Source of the DNA: Bradyrhizobium sp. BTAi1
GTDB lineage: Bacteria > Pseudomonadota > Alphaproteobacteria > Rhizobiales > Xanthobacteraceae
Length of the DNA: 64,000 nucleotides
Direction of reading: 5' to 3'
Assembly (NCBI RefSeq): GCF_000015165.1
Contig: NC_009485.1
Coordinates: 3,491,501 to 3,555,500 of the forward strand
This document shows positions 53,777-61,423 of the stretch, piece by piece (the first letter of the stretch is position 1; each line of letters starts with the position of its first letter). The position numbers were made by a program, and so were the translations under genes. Under the pieces are notes generated by a model that saw only the letters and a list, made by a program, of their open reading frames with translations, made no database searches and was not told where the DNA came from.

Positions 53777-54563
53777 CATGCTGCACACGCAGGCGCTGTT
53801 CGCCCGAGGGCTACTTGCAAAGTCGCTCTCAAAGGACATGCTCGGCGGCCTGCTGTCGAGGCCGGACCGGATCGCGGTCCATCGCAACAACAACATGATG
53901 AGTCTGATCGGCGTTCTCGAGGCGCATTTTCCCGTAACGCGCCGCATCGTCGGCGATGAATTCTTCCAATGGCTTGCCCGGGAGTTCATCGGGCAGCATA
54001 AGCCGTTATCGCCAGTGTTGATCACATATGGAGCGGAACTGCCGGCGTTCATCGCGCGCTTCGCACCGGCTGAGGAGCTGCCCTATCTGGCCGATATCGC
54101 GCAACTCGAGTTCGCGTGGATCTCAGCCTATCATTCTGCGGAGCACGACGCGACCGAGCTGGCTGTCCTCAACGGCATGACCCTCGAATCTCTGATGGCG
54201 GCGCAATTGGTCCTGCATCCGTCGCTCAGGCTGCTCGGCTCCTCCTATCCGGTGGCGAGCATCTGGCAAGCGCATCAGCCCGGCCATGCTCCGGACGAGA
54301 TCGCCGCATGGGCCCCCGAGCAGATCATGATCCTGCGTCCAGCGGGAGATGTCGTCGTCAGCCGGATCGAGCCAGACGCCATGGCGTTCCTGTCCGCATT
54401 GCAGGACGGTCGGTCGGTCGCCACGGCCGGATCACAGGCGCTCGTGGCCAGCCCGACGTTTGATCTGGGACCTACGCTGATGCAGCTGCTGGCGTCCGGA
54501 GCGATCGTCAAGATCATCGAACCTAGCGAAGACCTCATCACACGATGCGAGGCTGGGGCATGA
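53766..54563 (+). CDS. bufC1: BufC, DUF2063 partner protein
   Basis: A 265-residue DUF2063 protein. The N-terminal DNA-binding-like helical domain contains VHRNNNMMSLIGVLEAHFPVTRR and FIGQHKPLSPVLITYG. DUF2063 proteins act as precursor-recognition partners of MNIO enzymes. ATG 53766 overlaps bufB, and its stop overlaps bufD (ATGA). It is about 28% the layout of the second copy at 56754 by eye only in key motifs, so the two are diverged paralogues. Confidence 0.9.
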   Translation: MPPDMLHTQALFARGLLAKSLSKDMLGGLLSRPDRIAVHRNNNMMSLIGVLEAHFPVTRRIVGDEFFQWLAREFIGQHKPLSPVLITYGAELPAFIARFAPAEELPYLADIAQLEFAWISAYHSAEHDATELAVLNGMTLESLMAAQLVLHPSLRLLGSSYPVASIWQAHQPGHAPDEIAAWAPEQIMILRPAGDVVVSRIEPDAMAFLSALQDGRSVATAGSQALVASPTFDLGPTLMQLLASGAIVKIIEPSEDLITRCEAGA

Positions 54564-55060
54564 CTCTGTCTGTGACACCGATCGAATTGCGCAGGGCGTT
54601 GCCCACGCGGCTGATTGACGGCGGGCGTCGTCTGTTGGCGCGGTTTCCCGTGTCTTTGACCCAGCTTGCTCTGAGAGTGGCTCTCGCCGCTCCGTTCTGG
54701 CGGTCGGGTCTGACTAAATGGGATGGCTTCCTGCACCTGTCCGACTCGGCGGTCTATCTGTTCTCCGAGGAATTTCGCCTGCACCTGTTCGGAGCGGAGC
54801 TTGCCATGCCGGCGCCGCACCTGATGGCCTTCCTGTCGGCCTGCGGTGAGATCGCGTTTCCGGTCTTGCTGGTCATGGGACTGGGAACGCGCTTTGCGGC
54901 GCTTGGCCTGTTGCTGATGACGGCGATCATCCAGCTGACCATTCCGGATGGCTGGGCCAATTTCCATCTGCCATGGGCCGCAATGGCGCTGGCCATCCTG
55001 ACCCACGGGCCAGGACGATTGTCGCTGGACGAACTCGTCGCCCGCAGGTTCGGATCTTAG
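54560..55060 (+). CDS. bufD: BufD, DoxX-family membrane protein
   Basis: A 166-residue DoxX-family membrane protein with four hydrophobic segments. LALRVALAAPFWRSGLTKWDGF and AFPVLLVMGLGTRFAALGLLLMT are typical of the DoxX copies in bufferin (gig) operons. ATG 54560 overlaps the bufC stop; an in-frame ATG at 54545 is less likely. Its biochemical role in the pathway is unknown. Confidence 0.88.
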   Translation: MTLSVTPIELRRALPTRLIDGGRRLLARFPVSLTQLALRVALAAPFWRSGLTKWDGFLHLSDSAVYLFSEEFRLHLFGAELAMPAPHLMAFLSACGEIAFPVLLVMGLGTRFAALGLLLMTAIIQLTIPDGWANFHLPWAAMALAILTHGPGRLSLDELVARRFGS

Positions 55061-55071
55061 GCCGGGATCGC

Positions 55072-55554
55072 CTACGGCTTGGTGGAGGCGGAAGCCGTGA
55101 TGCGCTTCATGGCCGCGCTCATCTGGGATAGCACCGGAAGATCGGCATCGATGCCGTGCCGACGCGCGATCTCGGCAGGATCGGTGTAGGTCAGATTGAC
55201 TGTTCCAGCCTCCTCCCAAACCAGGATCTTCAACGGCAGGTCGATCCCCGATGTGCGTTTGGCCTGCATGAGAACGGTGCCGACCTTGGGATTTCCAAAG
55301 ATGTAGACGACCGTTGGGGCAAGCTCGAGACCGGCTGCCTTGGCACCGGCAGAATGATCGATGCGGGCCGCGACCTTCAGCCCGGCGGCGTCCAGTGCAT
55401 CGGTGAGCCGCTTTTCCGTCTCGGCCATCGTGTTGGCGCTCGGGACGGTGACGAGGCCCGCCTGGGCTGCTGTCGATTGTGCGTGCGCAAGCGGAGCCCC
55501 GCAGCCGACGGCAAGGCTCGCACTGACGATCATTGCCCGAAGGTGTCGTATCAT
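55072..55554 (-). CDS. DUF302 domain periplasmic protein
   Basis: A 160-residue secreted protein. The signal ends near residue 26 (AHAQS). The DUF302 fold shows TEKRLTDALDAAGLKVAARIDHSAGAK and IFGNPKVGTVLMQ, then the KILVWEEAGTVNLTY strand. DUF302 proteins are small cofactor- or metal-linked proteins without assigned activity. It converges on the bufferin-1 operon with an 11-base gap and has a near-consensus SigF-type promoter upstream (N15 spacing). Confidence 0.88.
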   Translation of the reverse strand: MIRHLRAMIVSASLAVGCGAPLAHAQSTAAQAGLVTVPSANTMAETEKRLTDALDAAGLKVAARIDHSAGAKAAGLELAPTVVYIFGNPKVGTVLMQAKRTSGIDLPLKILVWEEAGTVNLTYTDPAEIARRHGIDADLPVLSQMSAAMKRITASASTKP

Positions 55555-55647
55555 CGGATAAGTCCTTCACTCTGGTGGAGTCGATCGGCTTTGAATGCGC
55601 GACAGCGGTCGGCCCTCGCCGTATCGCGCGCGGCCGCCTGTTTCCGA

Positions 55648-55672
55648 TTCGCGGCGGCTCGAAAATGGTTAC
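55648..55672 (-). promoter_or_regulatory. Near-consensus SigF-type promoter of the DUF302 gene
   Basis: On the minus strand: GTAACC (55672-55667), 15 bases, CGAA (55651-55648), 93 bases before the ATG. The spacing is one base shorter than in the six exact sites, so activity is less certain. Confidence 0.6.
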
Positions 55673-55734
55673 ATCCCAACCAGATGTTCGGTTGCTCGGG
55701 CGTGCGCTCATCGACTGCAATGGCGACAACCTCG

Positions 55735-56721
55735 TCAGGGAACGATCTTGGCGGTGATGCCCTTCCGGATCGATGCCAGGGGCGCATCGTCGTTGATCGC
55801 GATGACGTCTTTGCTATCCTGCTTCAGTCCCAGATCGCGCCAGAGCGTCGCGAGATCAGGAGTGACCGGCGCGTTGCTCCACTCCCGATACATGCGCGTG
55901 AGCACGTCGAGTCCAACGGCCTTGTCGGCGACCGTGAGGATTCGTTCGACCGGCCAGTCGACCTCGTGATTGCCTCCGGCCGCCAACACGCCGCGCATCG
56001 CATGCTGCAATCCAAGACGGTTGGCCGTGACCTGTCGGATCGCCACATCCGCAAACAGACAGAACATTGCGCCGCCCCAGTAGCGACGGCCCCAGGTCGG
56101 CGTGTTGTTGAGCCCGCGGTCGCCCGGCTGCGGCAGGCCCTTCGGCATGTCGCGCATCATCGCCGCCCAGATCTCGGCTTCGGAGAGATCGCCGCTCTGC
56201 ACCCGCGCAATCGGCTCGACATAGACCGCGAGTCCTTCCGACAACCAGGCTTGGCGGTTACCCAGGTCGGGCAGAGCCAGGTGCACCATTTCGTGCACCA
56301 TCACCCAGTCGCGTTTCAGACCCGGGCGATCACTGTCGCGGCCGATGCGTAGCCGTATCGCAGCTCCCCGGTAACCCCAGGTGGTGCCCCCGCGGACGCC
56401 GGCTGCCTCCACCGGCACCAGCAGCAGCCGCAGCGTGGCGACGGGGAAGCGCCCGTAGTAGGTTGTAACGGCCCTTGCCGAGGCCTCGATCCACGACACG
56501 ATGTCGGCCGTCGGCAGTTTCAATTCACTAGGCGCGAAACCGAGTCGGATCGTCGCATTCCCAAGCCTGATGTTGGTCGTGGTGAGCCGGTCGAAGGCAT
56601 CATAGGGCATCCGTTCACCGTCGAAGCTCTCCGACTGCGTCCGCCCTTTGCGGGGAAGGAGCACGGCGGGCACCACGGCCCAAGCCAGCAGCGGTACGCT
56701 TAGATCTCGGCGGCGAAGCAT
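55735..56721 (-). CDS. Secreted HExxH metallopeptidase of the bufferin-2 operon
   Basis: A 328-residue protein. The N-terminus MLRRRDLSVPLLAWAVVPAV is a signal or Tat-like leader. The zinc motif is MVHEMVH (His143, Glu144, His147), followed by WLSEGLAVYVE, whose Glu gives the third ligand of a gluzincin (peptidase MA-like). It lies 32 bases downstream of bufC2 on the same strand. It might process bufferin-2 or envelope proteins; that is inference. ATG 56721 was chosen for the signal-like start. Confidence 0.82.
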   Translation of the reverse strand: MLRRRDLSVPLLAWAVVPAVLLPRKGRTQSESFDGERMPYDAFDRLTTTNIRLGNATIRLGFAPSELKLPTADIVSWIEASARAVTTYYGRFPVATLRLLLVPVEAAGVRGGTTWGYRGAAIRLRIGRDSDRPGLKRDWVMVHEMVHLALPDLGNRQAWLSEGLAVYVEPIARVQSGDLSEAEIWAAMMRDMPKGLPQPGDRGLNNTPTWGRRYWGGAMFCLFADVAIRQVTANRLGLQHAMRGVLAAGGNHEVDWPVERILTVADKAVGLDVLTRMYREWSNAPVTPDLATLWRDLGLKQDSKDVIAINDDAPLASIRKGITAKIVP

Positions 56722-56753
56722 GTACCGTCCTTTCGCCGGGGCGGCCGTACCGT

Positions 56754-57530
56754 TCAGCTCAGGCCAGCCAGCAAGTCTGTGGTGACCCATTGCTGCAGAT
56801 ATCCTGCGGCTCGTCCCGCCGCACCATCGGGATCATCGTGCATCGCCAGCATCGAGCAGAGGACGCCGAACGGGAGCCCGCGCGCCGCCTCGTCCCACAT
56901 CATGGCTTCCTCGTCCGTCAATTCGCGAAAGCGAGGCGTCACGTCCTGCCGCCAGATCAGAAGCCGACAGGCGGAACCGAGCCTGACGGCGTCGGGCGGC
57001 GCTTCATCCGACTTGAGCGCGAGCCAGATGTCCGCGGCGTTCGTCAAAAGATCGAGGCGCCGCGCGCTCGGATGCGGCACGAAGCGCAGGTCTGTCCAGC
57101 GTTCGGCGGCAATGCCGGCGAAGTCAGCAGCTGCGAGAACGGGGGCGTCCGGTGCATCGAAGCAATCGTTCAAGTCCCTTTCCAAGGCCGCCAGGTCGGC
57201 GATCTCGGGATATTCGGCGAAAGGAGGGGCGGTCCGGAGAAGATCGGGAAGCTCGCGCGAGAACCAGCGCAGGTTCGGCTGCTGCGAGGGGTGCTCGGCG
57301 ATATAGAGCTTGCTCATCTGATCGAACATCTCGTCGCCGAGATAGGCGTGGAGATATTCGTGGTCCTTGCGCAGCACCTCGGTGAGCCGGGACGCGTAGC
57401 CGTTCTTGTAGACGCCGAAGAGCACGTCCCTTTGCTCGCGTGGTCCATCCATGACATGCTCGAGCACCGCCGAGTTCTGGCCCAGGATGCTGCGCTGAAA
57501 CTCGGCCTGCAATCGCTCGAGCTCGCTCAT
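56754..57530 (-). CDS. bufC2: BufC-like DUF2063 protein of the bufferin-2 operon
   Basis: A 258-residue DUF2063 protein. Typical segments are LERLQAEFQRSILGQ, VYKNGYASRLTEVLRKDHEYL and YIAEHPSQQPNLRWFSRELP. It should present the precursor to the adjacent MNIO enzyme, with which it overlaps by four bases. It differs clearly from bufC1, indicating a matched partner set for the second precursor. Confidence 0.9.
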   Translation of the reverse strand: MSELERLQAEFQRSILGQNSAVLEHVMDGPREQRDVLFGVYKNGYASRLTEVLRKDHEYLHAYLGDEMFDQMSKLYIAEHPSQQPNLRWFSRELPDLLRTAPPFAEYPEIADLAALERDLNDCFDAPDAPVLAAADFAGIAAERWTDLRFVPHPSARRLDLLTNAADIWLALKSDEAPPDAVRLGSACRLLIWRQDVTPRFRELTDEEAMMWDEAARGLPFGVLCSMLAMHDDPDGAAGRAAGYLQQWVTTDLLAGLS

Positions 57531-58438
57531 GATGCGCGGTCCCGGTCGTCGGCCGAGAGGATCTCCGCCGCAATCTCGCGTGTCCGCTGCACCTCGGCGA
57601 GCAGTTCATCGAGCGGCGGAATGTTGTCGTCGCGCTCGACCATGGTCGAGACCGCCCCGAAGCGCTTCAGCGCAGCGCGATAGAGGTCAAAGACGTCATC
57701 GCAGACGAGATGGTCATGGGTATCGATGATATGCGTTCCCATGTGACTGTGTCCGGCCATGTGGAACTGGACCACCCGATCGGTGGGAATGCCTTCGAGA
57801 AACTCATGGGGATCGAAGCCATGGTTGAAGGCGCTGACATAGACGTTGTTGATGTCGAGCAGCAGGAAGCAGCCTGAGCGCCGCGTGAGCTCGGTCAGGA
57901 ATTCCCATTCGGTCATGTCCTGATGCCTGAACTGGACATAGGTCGAGGCGTTCTCCAGCACCAGCGCCCGTCCGAGATAGTCCTGGACCAGTTGCACCCG
58001 GTTGACGACATAATCGAGCGCCTCATGGGTGTAGGGGATCGGCAGCAGGTCGTGCAGGTTTTGCCCGTGAACACCGGTCCAGCACAGGTGATCCGAAACC
58101 CAGCGCGGCTCGACCCTCTGGGCGAGATCCTTCAGCATCTGGAGATAGCCGAAGTCGGGCGGAGAGGTGGAGGCGATCGAGAGCGACACGCCATGCATGA
58201 CGACGGGGAAGCGCTCCCTGATGCGGTCGAGGATACGCAGCGGCTGACCGCCCGGGATCATGTAGTTCTCGCTAATGATCTCGAACCAGTCGACCGGCGG
58301 ATCGCCATCGAGGATGTCAGCGTAATGCTGGGCGCGAAGGCCGAGGCCGAAGCCGAGAAAGTCTGGCTTCTGCCCATGCCGCGAAGTCCGCGGATCGCGG
58401 CCCAGGGCCGGATCAATCCGTTGAGGTGAGATGGTCAT
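57527..58438 (-). CDS. bufB2: BufB-like MNIO (DUF692) maturase of the bufferin-2 operon
   Basis: A 303-residue MNIO enzyme. LGFGLGLRAQHYADIL, VVMHGVSLSIAS, VSDHLCWTG, VLENASTYVQF, LLLDINNVYVSAFNHGF and QFHMAGHSH carry the conserved metal ligands. ATG 58438 sits in a good context and excludes a long upstream frame that only shadows bufA2 in another frame. It is expected to modify the Cys-rich bufA2 product. Confidence 0.93.
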   Translation of the reverse strand: MTISPQRIDPALGRDPRTSRHGQKPDFLGFGLGLRAQHYADILDGDPPVDWFEIISENYMIPGGQPLRILDRIRERFPVVMHGVSLSIASTSPPDFGYLQMLKDLAQRVEPRWVSDHLCWTGVHGQNLHDLLPIPYTHEALDYVVNRVQLVQDYLGRALVLENASTYVQFRHQDMTEWEFLTELTRRSGCFLLLDINNVYVSAFNHGFDPHEFLEGIPTDRVVQFHMAGHSHMGTHIIDTHDHLVCDDVFDLYRAALKRFGAVSTMVERDDNIPPLDELLAEVQRTREIAAEILSADDRDRAS

Positions 58439-58539
58439 CTGATCTGTTCTCGCGGATCGGCTTCCATTGGTGTGCGACCGGCGCATGCGCATTCGGGAGA
58501 AACCTGGCATCCAGGATTCTCCCGGCTTGTCGGCGAACG

Positions 58540-58809
58540 CTAGGCCGCCTGGAATTTGCCCTTGGCGACCTTGCACTGGGCCTTCGTCATCGCCGCAAAG
58601 CCCTGGCCCTTGCAGGAGTTCAGGCCCTTGCACTCGTGGTTGCCGCCCTTGCAGGCGCTCTGGCCTTTGCAGGCATTGGCACCGATGCACTTGCCCATCG
58701 CATCCGCCGCATGCGCGGTCGTTGGCGCCGCCGACATCGTGGCGCCAGCGAGGAACAGGGTGGCAGCAGCGGCTGCCAGGGTGGCTCCCGACTTGGAATT
58801 CAATCTCAT
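58540..58809 (-). CDS. bufA2: Bufferin-2 precursor, Cys-rich
   Basis: An 89-residue precursor. The signal peptide ends near residue 35 (TAHAA). The core has six cysteines (41, 47, 53, 60, 66, 79), most in CKG repeats (NACKGQSACKGG, HECKGLNSCKG). This is the second bufferin type, distinct from the four-Cys DUF2282 precursor at 52532. ATG 58809 has a GGAGAG-type site upstream on the minus strand. The SigF-type promoter lies 155 bases upstream, giving an unusually long leader. Confidence 0.9.
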   Translation of the reverse strand: MRLNSKSGATLAAAAATLFLAGATMSAAPTTAHAADAMGKCIGANACKGQSACKGGNHECKGLNSCKGQGFAAMTKAQCKVAKGKFQAA

Positions 58810-58963
58810 GGTCGTCTCTCCTGAGGGTGCGCTTTGACGCTGAACCGGTTGCGCCCGTCGACGTCCATCTCCCCACGGAACGGAGGATTGGTCGGCGCGG
58901 ACCGTGATTGGTCGCCAGCGGTTCGGCGCGGGCCGGATCGCTGAGCGGATCACTGAGGGCTGT

Positions 58964-58989
58964 TTCGAACCAACGCGCCGTTAGGTTAC
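58964..58989 (-). promoter_or_regulatory. SigF-type ECF promoter of the bufferin-2 operon
   Basis: On the minus strand: GTAACC (58989-58984), 16 bases, CGAA (58967-58964). Exact match to the shared motif, 155 bases before the bufA2 ATG. Confidence 0.87.
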
Positions 58990-59079
58990 AAAGCGTGAGG
59001 CGGCATTCGCAAAAAGGCGTTGCCGCAAGGCCGTTCCAACGGTGGTATCCGCGCCGGCCGGATGTCAGGTTGCGCAGCT

Positions 59080-59105
59080 GTAACCTTTTGGCGCTCAACG
59101 ACGAA
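59080..59105 (+). promoter_or_regulatory. SigF-type ECF promoter of nrsF2
   Basis: GTAACC (59080-59085), 16 bases, CGAA (59102-59105), 81 bases before the nrsF2 ATG. Exact match to the shared motif. Confidence 0.87.
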
Positions 59106-59186
59106 CTGGTCTGGCGGCAGGCAGAGCTGTTCGCGAATGAGGGCCTCCTGTATAGTTTCGGGTCTGAGACACGCTTCGGTGAGTGA

Positions 59187-59858
59187 ATGGAAACCGATCA
59201 TCTGGTGCATCAGCTGGCACGTGGTGCAGGGCGAGCGACGCGGCTGCGGCCACCACTCGTTCGGACTCTGACGTGGTTGTTCATTGCTTTGCCCTATGTG
59301 GTCATGGTCGTGCTCGTGATGCGCCTGCGTCCCGATCTTTCGGGCAAACTCTCGGACGTCAGCTACATCATCGAGCAATTGGCCGCCTTGACGACAGCCG
59401 TCACAGCAGGCTTTGCGGCCTTTGCCAGCACGATCCCTGGATATGATCGGAGGACCGTTCTGCTGCCGCTGGTCCCATTTTTGGTGTGGGTCGGCAGCCT
59501 TGGCGCCGGCTGCCTTCGATCTTGGATCGTCATGGGGCCAGACGGGCTCTCGCTGCATCCCGACTGGCTTTGTTTCCCGGCCATCGTTATCGTCGGGTTG
59601 GTGCCGGCCATCGCATTGGTCATCATGCTACGCCGCGGCGCGCCACTAGCTCCCCATGTCACGTCGGCCTTGGCCGGCCTTGCCGCGGCTGGTCTCGGAG
59701 ATTTTGGCCTGCGGTTTTTCCATCCCCAGGATGCGAGCGTCATGGTGCTCATCTGGCAGATGGGGACGGTCCTCCTGCTGATGCTGCTCGCAAGTCAGTG
59801 CGGCAGGCTGCTCTTCAACTGGCGGCGCCTTCTGCGGCGCGCCGGTGGAGCGGGCTGA
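59187..59858 (+). CDS. nrsF2: Second NrsF-type (DUF1109) anti-sigma factor
   Basis: A 223-residue paralogue of the protein at 50452. It has the same six-segment plan, the STIPGYDRR motif, LGDFGLRFFHPQD, and the cysteine pair Cys109 (GAGCLRS) and Cys129 (DWLCFP) with the identical 20-residue spacing. No sigma gene accompanies it, so it probably controls the same SigF, giving negative feedback because its own promoter is SigF-type. A different metal range is possible. Confidence 0.88.
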   Translation: METDHLVHQLARGAGRATRLRPPLVRTLTWLFIALPYVVMVVLVMRLRPDLSGKLSDVSYIIEQLAALTTAVTAGFAAFASTIPGYDRRTVLLPLVPFLVWVGSLGAGCLRSWIVMGPDGLSLHPDWLCFPAIVIVGLVPAIALVIMLRRGAPLAPHVTSALAGLAAAGLGDFGLRFFHPQDASVMVLIWQMGTVLLLMLLASQCGRLLFNWRRLLRRAGGAG

Positions 59859-59982
59859 CCGCTCGCAGAAGGAGGGCTACTTCAAGAGCATTGGCGGCCC
59901 GAACCCGGACTGCTTCTGCGCGAACAGGGAAAGCGACGTCCAACTGTAGACGCCCAACTATAGATGACTCGTGGATCTGCTG

Positions 59983-60300
59983 TTAGTCCGGCAATGAACT
60001 TGGCGGGACCATCGGGGCACGCATTGTGACATGGACGACCAGTGTTTGGTCAGGGCGGGCTACAAGCTGATTTTGAGCTGCAGACCGCGGATCGGCGATC
60101 GGCTTAAAGACAGGCGGCTTCGTCACTTCCAGCATGGCATCTGGCTGTTTTTCTTCCCAGAACACCTTTTCACAGCTCGAGCATTGATAAATTCGAAAAT
60201 GACGACCTGTGCGTGGGTCCGCCAGCGAGGTTCGAAACGAGGATGGGTACTCGCAATTTTCGCAGTTGGGAGCTCCCTTGATTCTCGTGCTTTCATGCAT
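59983..60300 (-). CDS. Zinc-ribbon hypothetical protein
   Basis: A 105-residue protein (MHESTRIKGAPNC). Two CxxC knuckles (CENC and CSSC) are separated by 29 residues with an aromatic strand (RHFRIYQCSSCEKVFWEE), which fits a small zinc ribbon. The C-terminal half is unstructured-looking. The frame extends to 60477 but upstream residues lack character. Family unknown. Confidence 0.55.
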   Translation of the reverse strand: MHESTRIKGAPNCENCEYPSSFRTSLADPRTGRHFRIYQCSSCEKVFWEEKQPDAMLEVTKPPVFKPIADPRSAAQNQLVARPDQTLVVHVTMRAPMVPPSSLPD

Positions 60301-60658
60301 ACGGTAGATTCCCCCTCGTGCACCGAAGCGCGTTACGGCCTCATAGTCGAAATACGCTCTTCTCCGATACGCGGCATTCATTGGTTGACGTGTACTGGCT
60401 GAGTGATCAGCGGAGCCGGTACGCACACGTTCGCGAATTGGCAGAATTCCGAAGCTCACCGCTTGAATATCGCTCAAGCCGTCGGCGGCCTTGTCGCTGC
60501 TGGTTTCGGCGATTTTTGGTCTTCAGGTTATCCATCCGCAGGATGTGAGCATCATGGATCGCTCTGAAATCCTGCGCAGGCTCCGTCGACCGACAGGACT
60601 CAAGGCCTGACTCTTTTCCGGTGGCTCAATCGTCTTCTCTTCATCTGGAGAGTGGAGC
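60301..60658. other. Gap containing an nrsF remnant
   Basis: No intact gene is seen in this 358-bp gap. It contains the decayed nrsF fragment at 60469-60610 and the leader of the SDR gene. Confidence 0.55.
60469..60610 (+). pseudogene. Third nrsF, decayed 3' fragment
   Basis: Translation from 60469 gives IAQAVGGLVAAGFGDF, and after one extra T in the run at 60513-60517 continues GLQVIHPQDVSIMD, then RSEILRRLRRPTGLKA to a stop at 60610. This matches LAGLAAAGLGDFGLRFFHPQDASVM of nrsF2. The upstream two thirds is missing and part of the C-terminus is deleted, so it is a relic of a third copy. Confidence 0.75.
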
Positions 60659-61423
60659 ATGATCATGAGTATGAAAGACAAGAGCGTCATCGTCACCGGC
60701 GGAAGCCGCGGTCTCGGCCTCGGACTGGTAGAGGCCCTGGTCGAACGCGGCGCCAGGGTGACCGTGGTGGCGCGCGGAACCGAGGCGCTGGACGTGGTCG
60801 CCGCGCGTTTGGGCGTCGCCCCGATCGTGGCCGATGTCACTGACGAGGCCGCCGCGCGGCGCATCGTCGGCGATATCAGTCCCGACATTCTGGTGCTGAA
60901 TGCGGGCACGACGCCGCCGATGGGCCGGCTGGACCGTCTGAGCTGGACGGAGTTTTCCGCCGCCTGGGAGACGGACGTCAAGGCGGGCTTGTATTGGATC
61001 CAGGCGGCGCTCAGGCTGCCGCTTCGGCCGGGGAGCCGCGTCCTGGTCGGTTCGAGCGGCGCCGCGGTGACGGGATCGCAGATGTCGGGCGGCTACGGGG
61101 GCGCCAAGCGCATGCTCTGGTTCATGGCAAAATATGCCAATGGCGTGTCGCAGGAGGCGAAGCTCGGCATCCGTTTCCAGGCGATCGTGCCGCGGATGAT
61201 GATCCTGGGCACGGGGGTGGGGGATACGGCCGCGGGCGCCTATGCCGGGTCCATGGGCATTACGCCGGAAGCATTCGTCGCCCGCTTCGGCGCGGCGATG
61301 CCGCCCCGAGCGTTCGGCGATCACGTGGTCTCGGTGCTGGAGGACCCGCGCTTTGCCGACGGCGTCGTATTCGGTCTGAATGGCGACGCGGGCGTGACTG
61401 TGATGGAAGGAGCAACAGCTTGA
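60659..61423 (+). CDS. Short-chain dehydrogenase/reductase
   Basis: A 254-residue Rossmann-fold SDR. The cofactor motif is TGGSRGLGLG near residues 13-22, NAG is in LVLNAGTTPP, and the catalytic Ser/Tyr/Lys set is in VGSSGAAVTGSQ and YGGAKRM. ATG 60659 or 60665 are both possible. Its stop overlaps the TTG start of the sigma gene, so the two are coupled. Substrate unknown. Confidence 0.9.
   Translation: MIMSMKDKSVIVTGGSRGLGLGLVEALVERGARVTVVARGTEALDVVAARLGVAPIVADVTDEAAARRIVGDISPDILVLNAGTTPPMGRLDRLSWTEFSAAWETDVKAGLYWIQAALRLPLRPGSRVLVGSSGAAVTGSQMSGGYGGAKRMLWFMAKYANGVSQEAKLGIRFQAIVPRMMILGTGVGDTAAGAYAGSMGITPEAFVARFGAAMPPRAFGDHVVSVLEDPRFADGVVFGLNGDAGVTVMEGATA

Larger units (their letters stand above)
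58810..59186. other. Divergent control region between bufA2 and nrsF2
   Basis: This 377-bp gap carries two exact SigF-type promoters facing outward (58964-58989 and 59080-59105). It has no supported gene. The leader on the bufA2 side is about 150 bases and on the nrsF2 side about 80. Confidence 0.7.

Noticed and set aside
54275..55729. 484-codon minus-strand open frame over bufC-bufD and DUF302
   Set aside because: Composition is shadow-like and it contradicts four supported genes.
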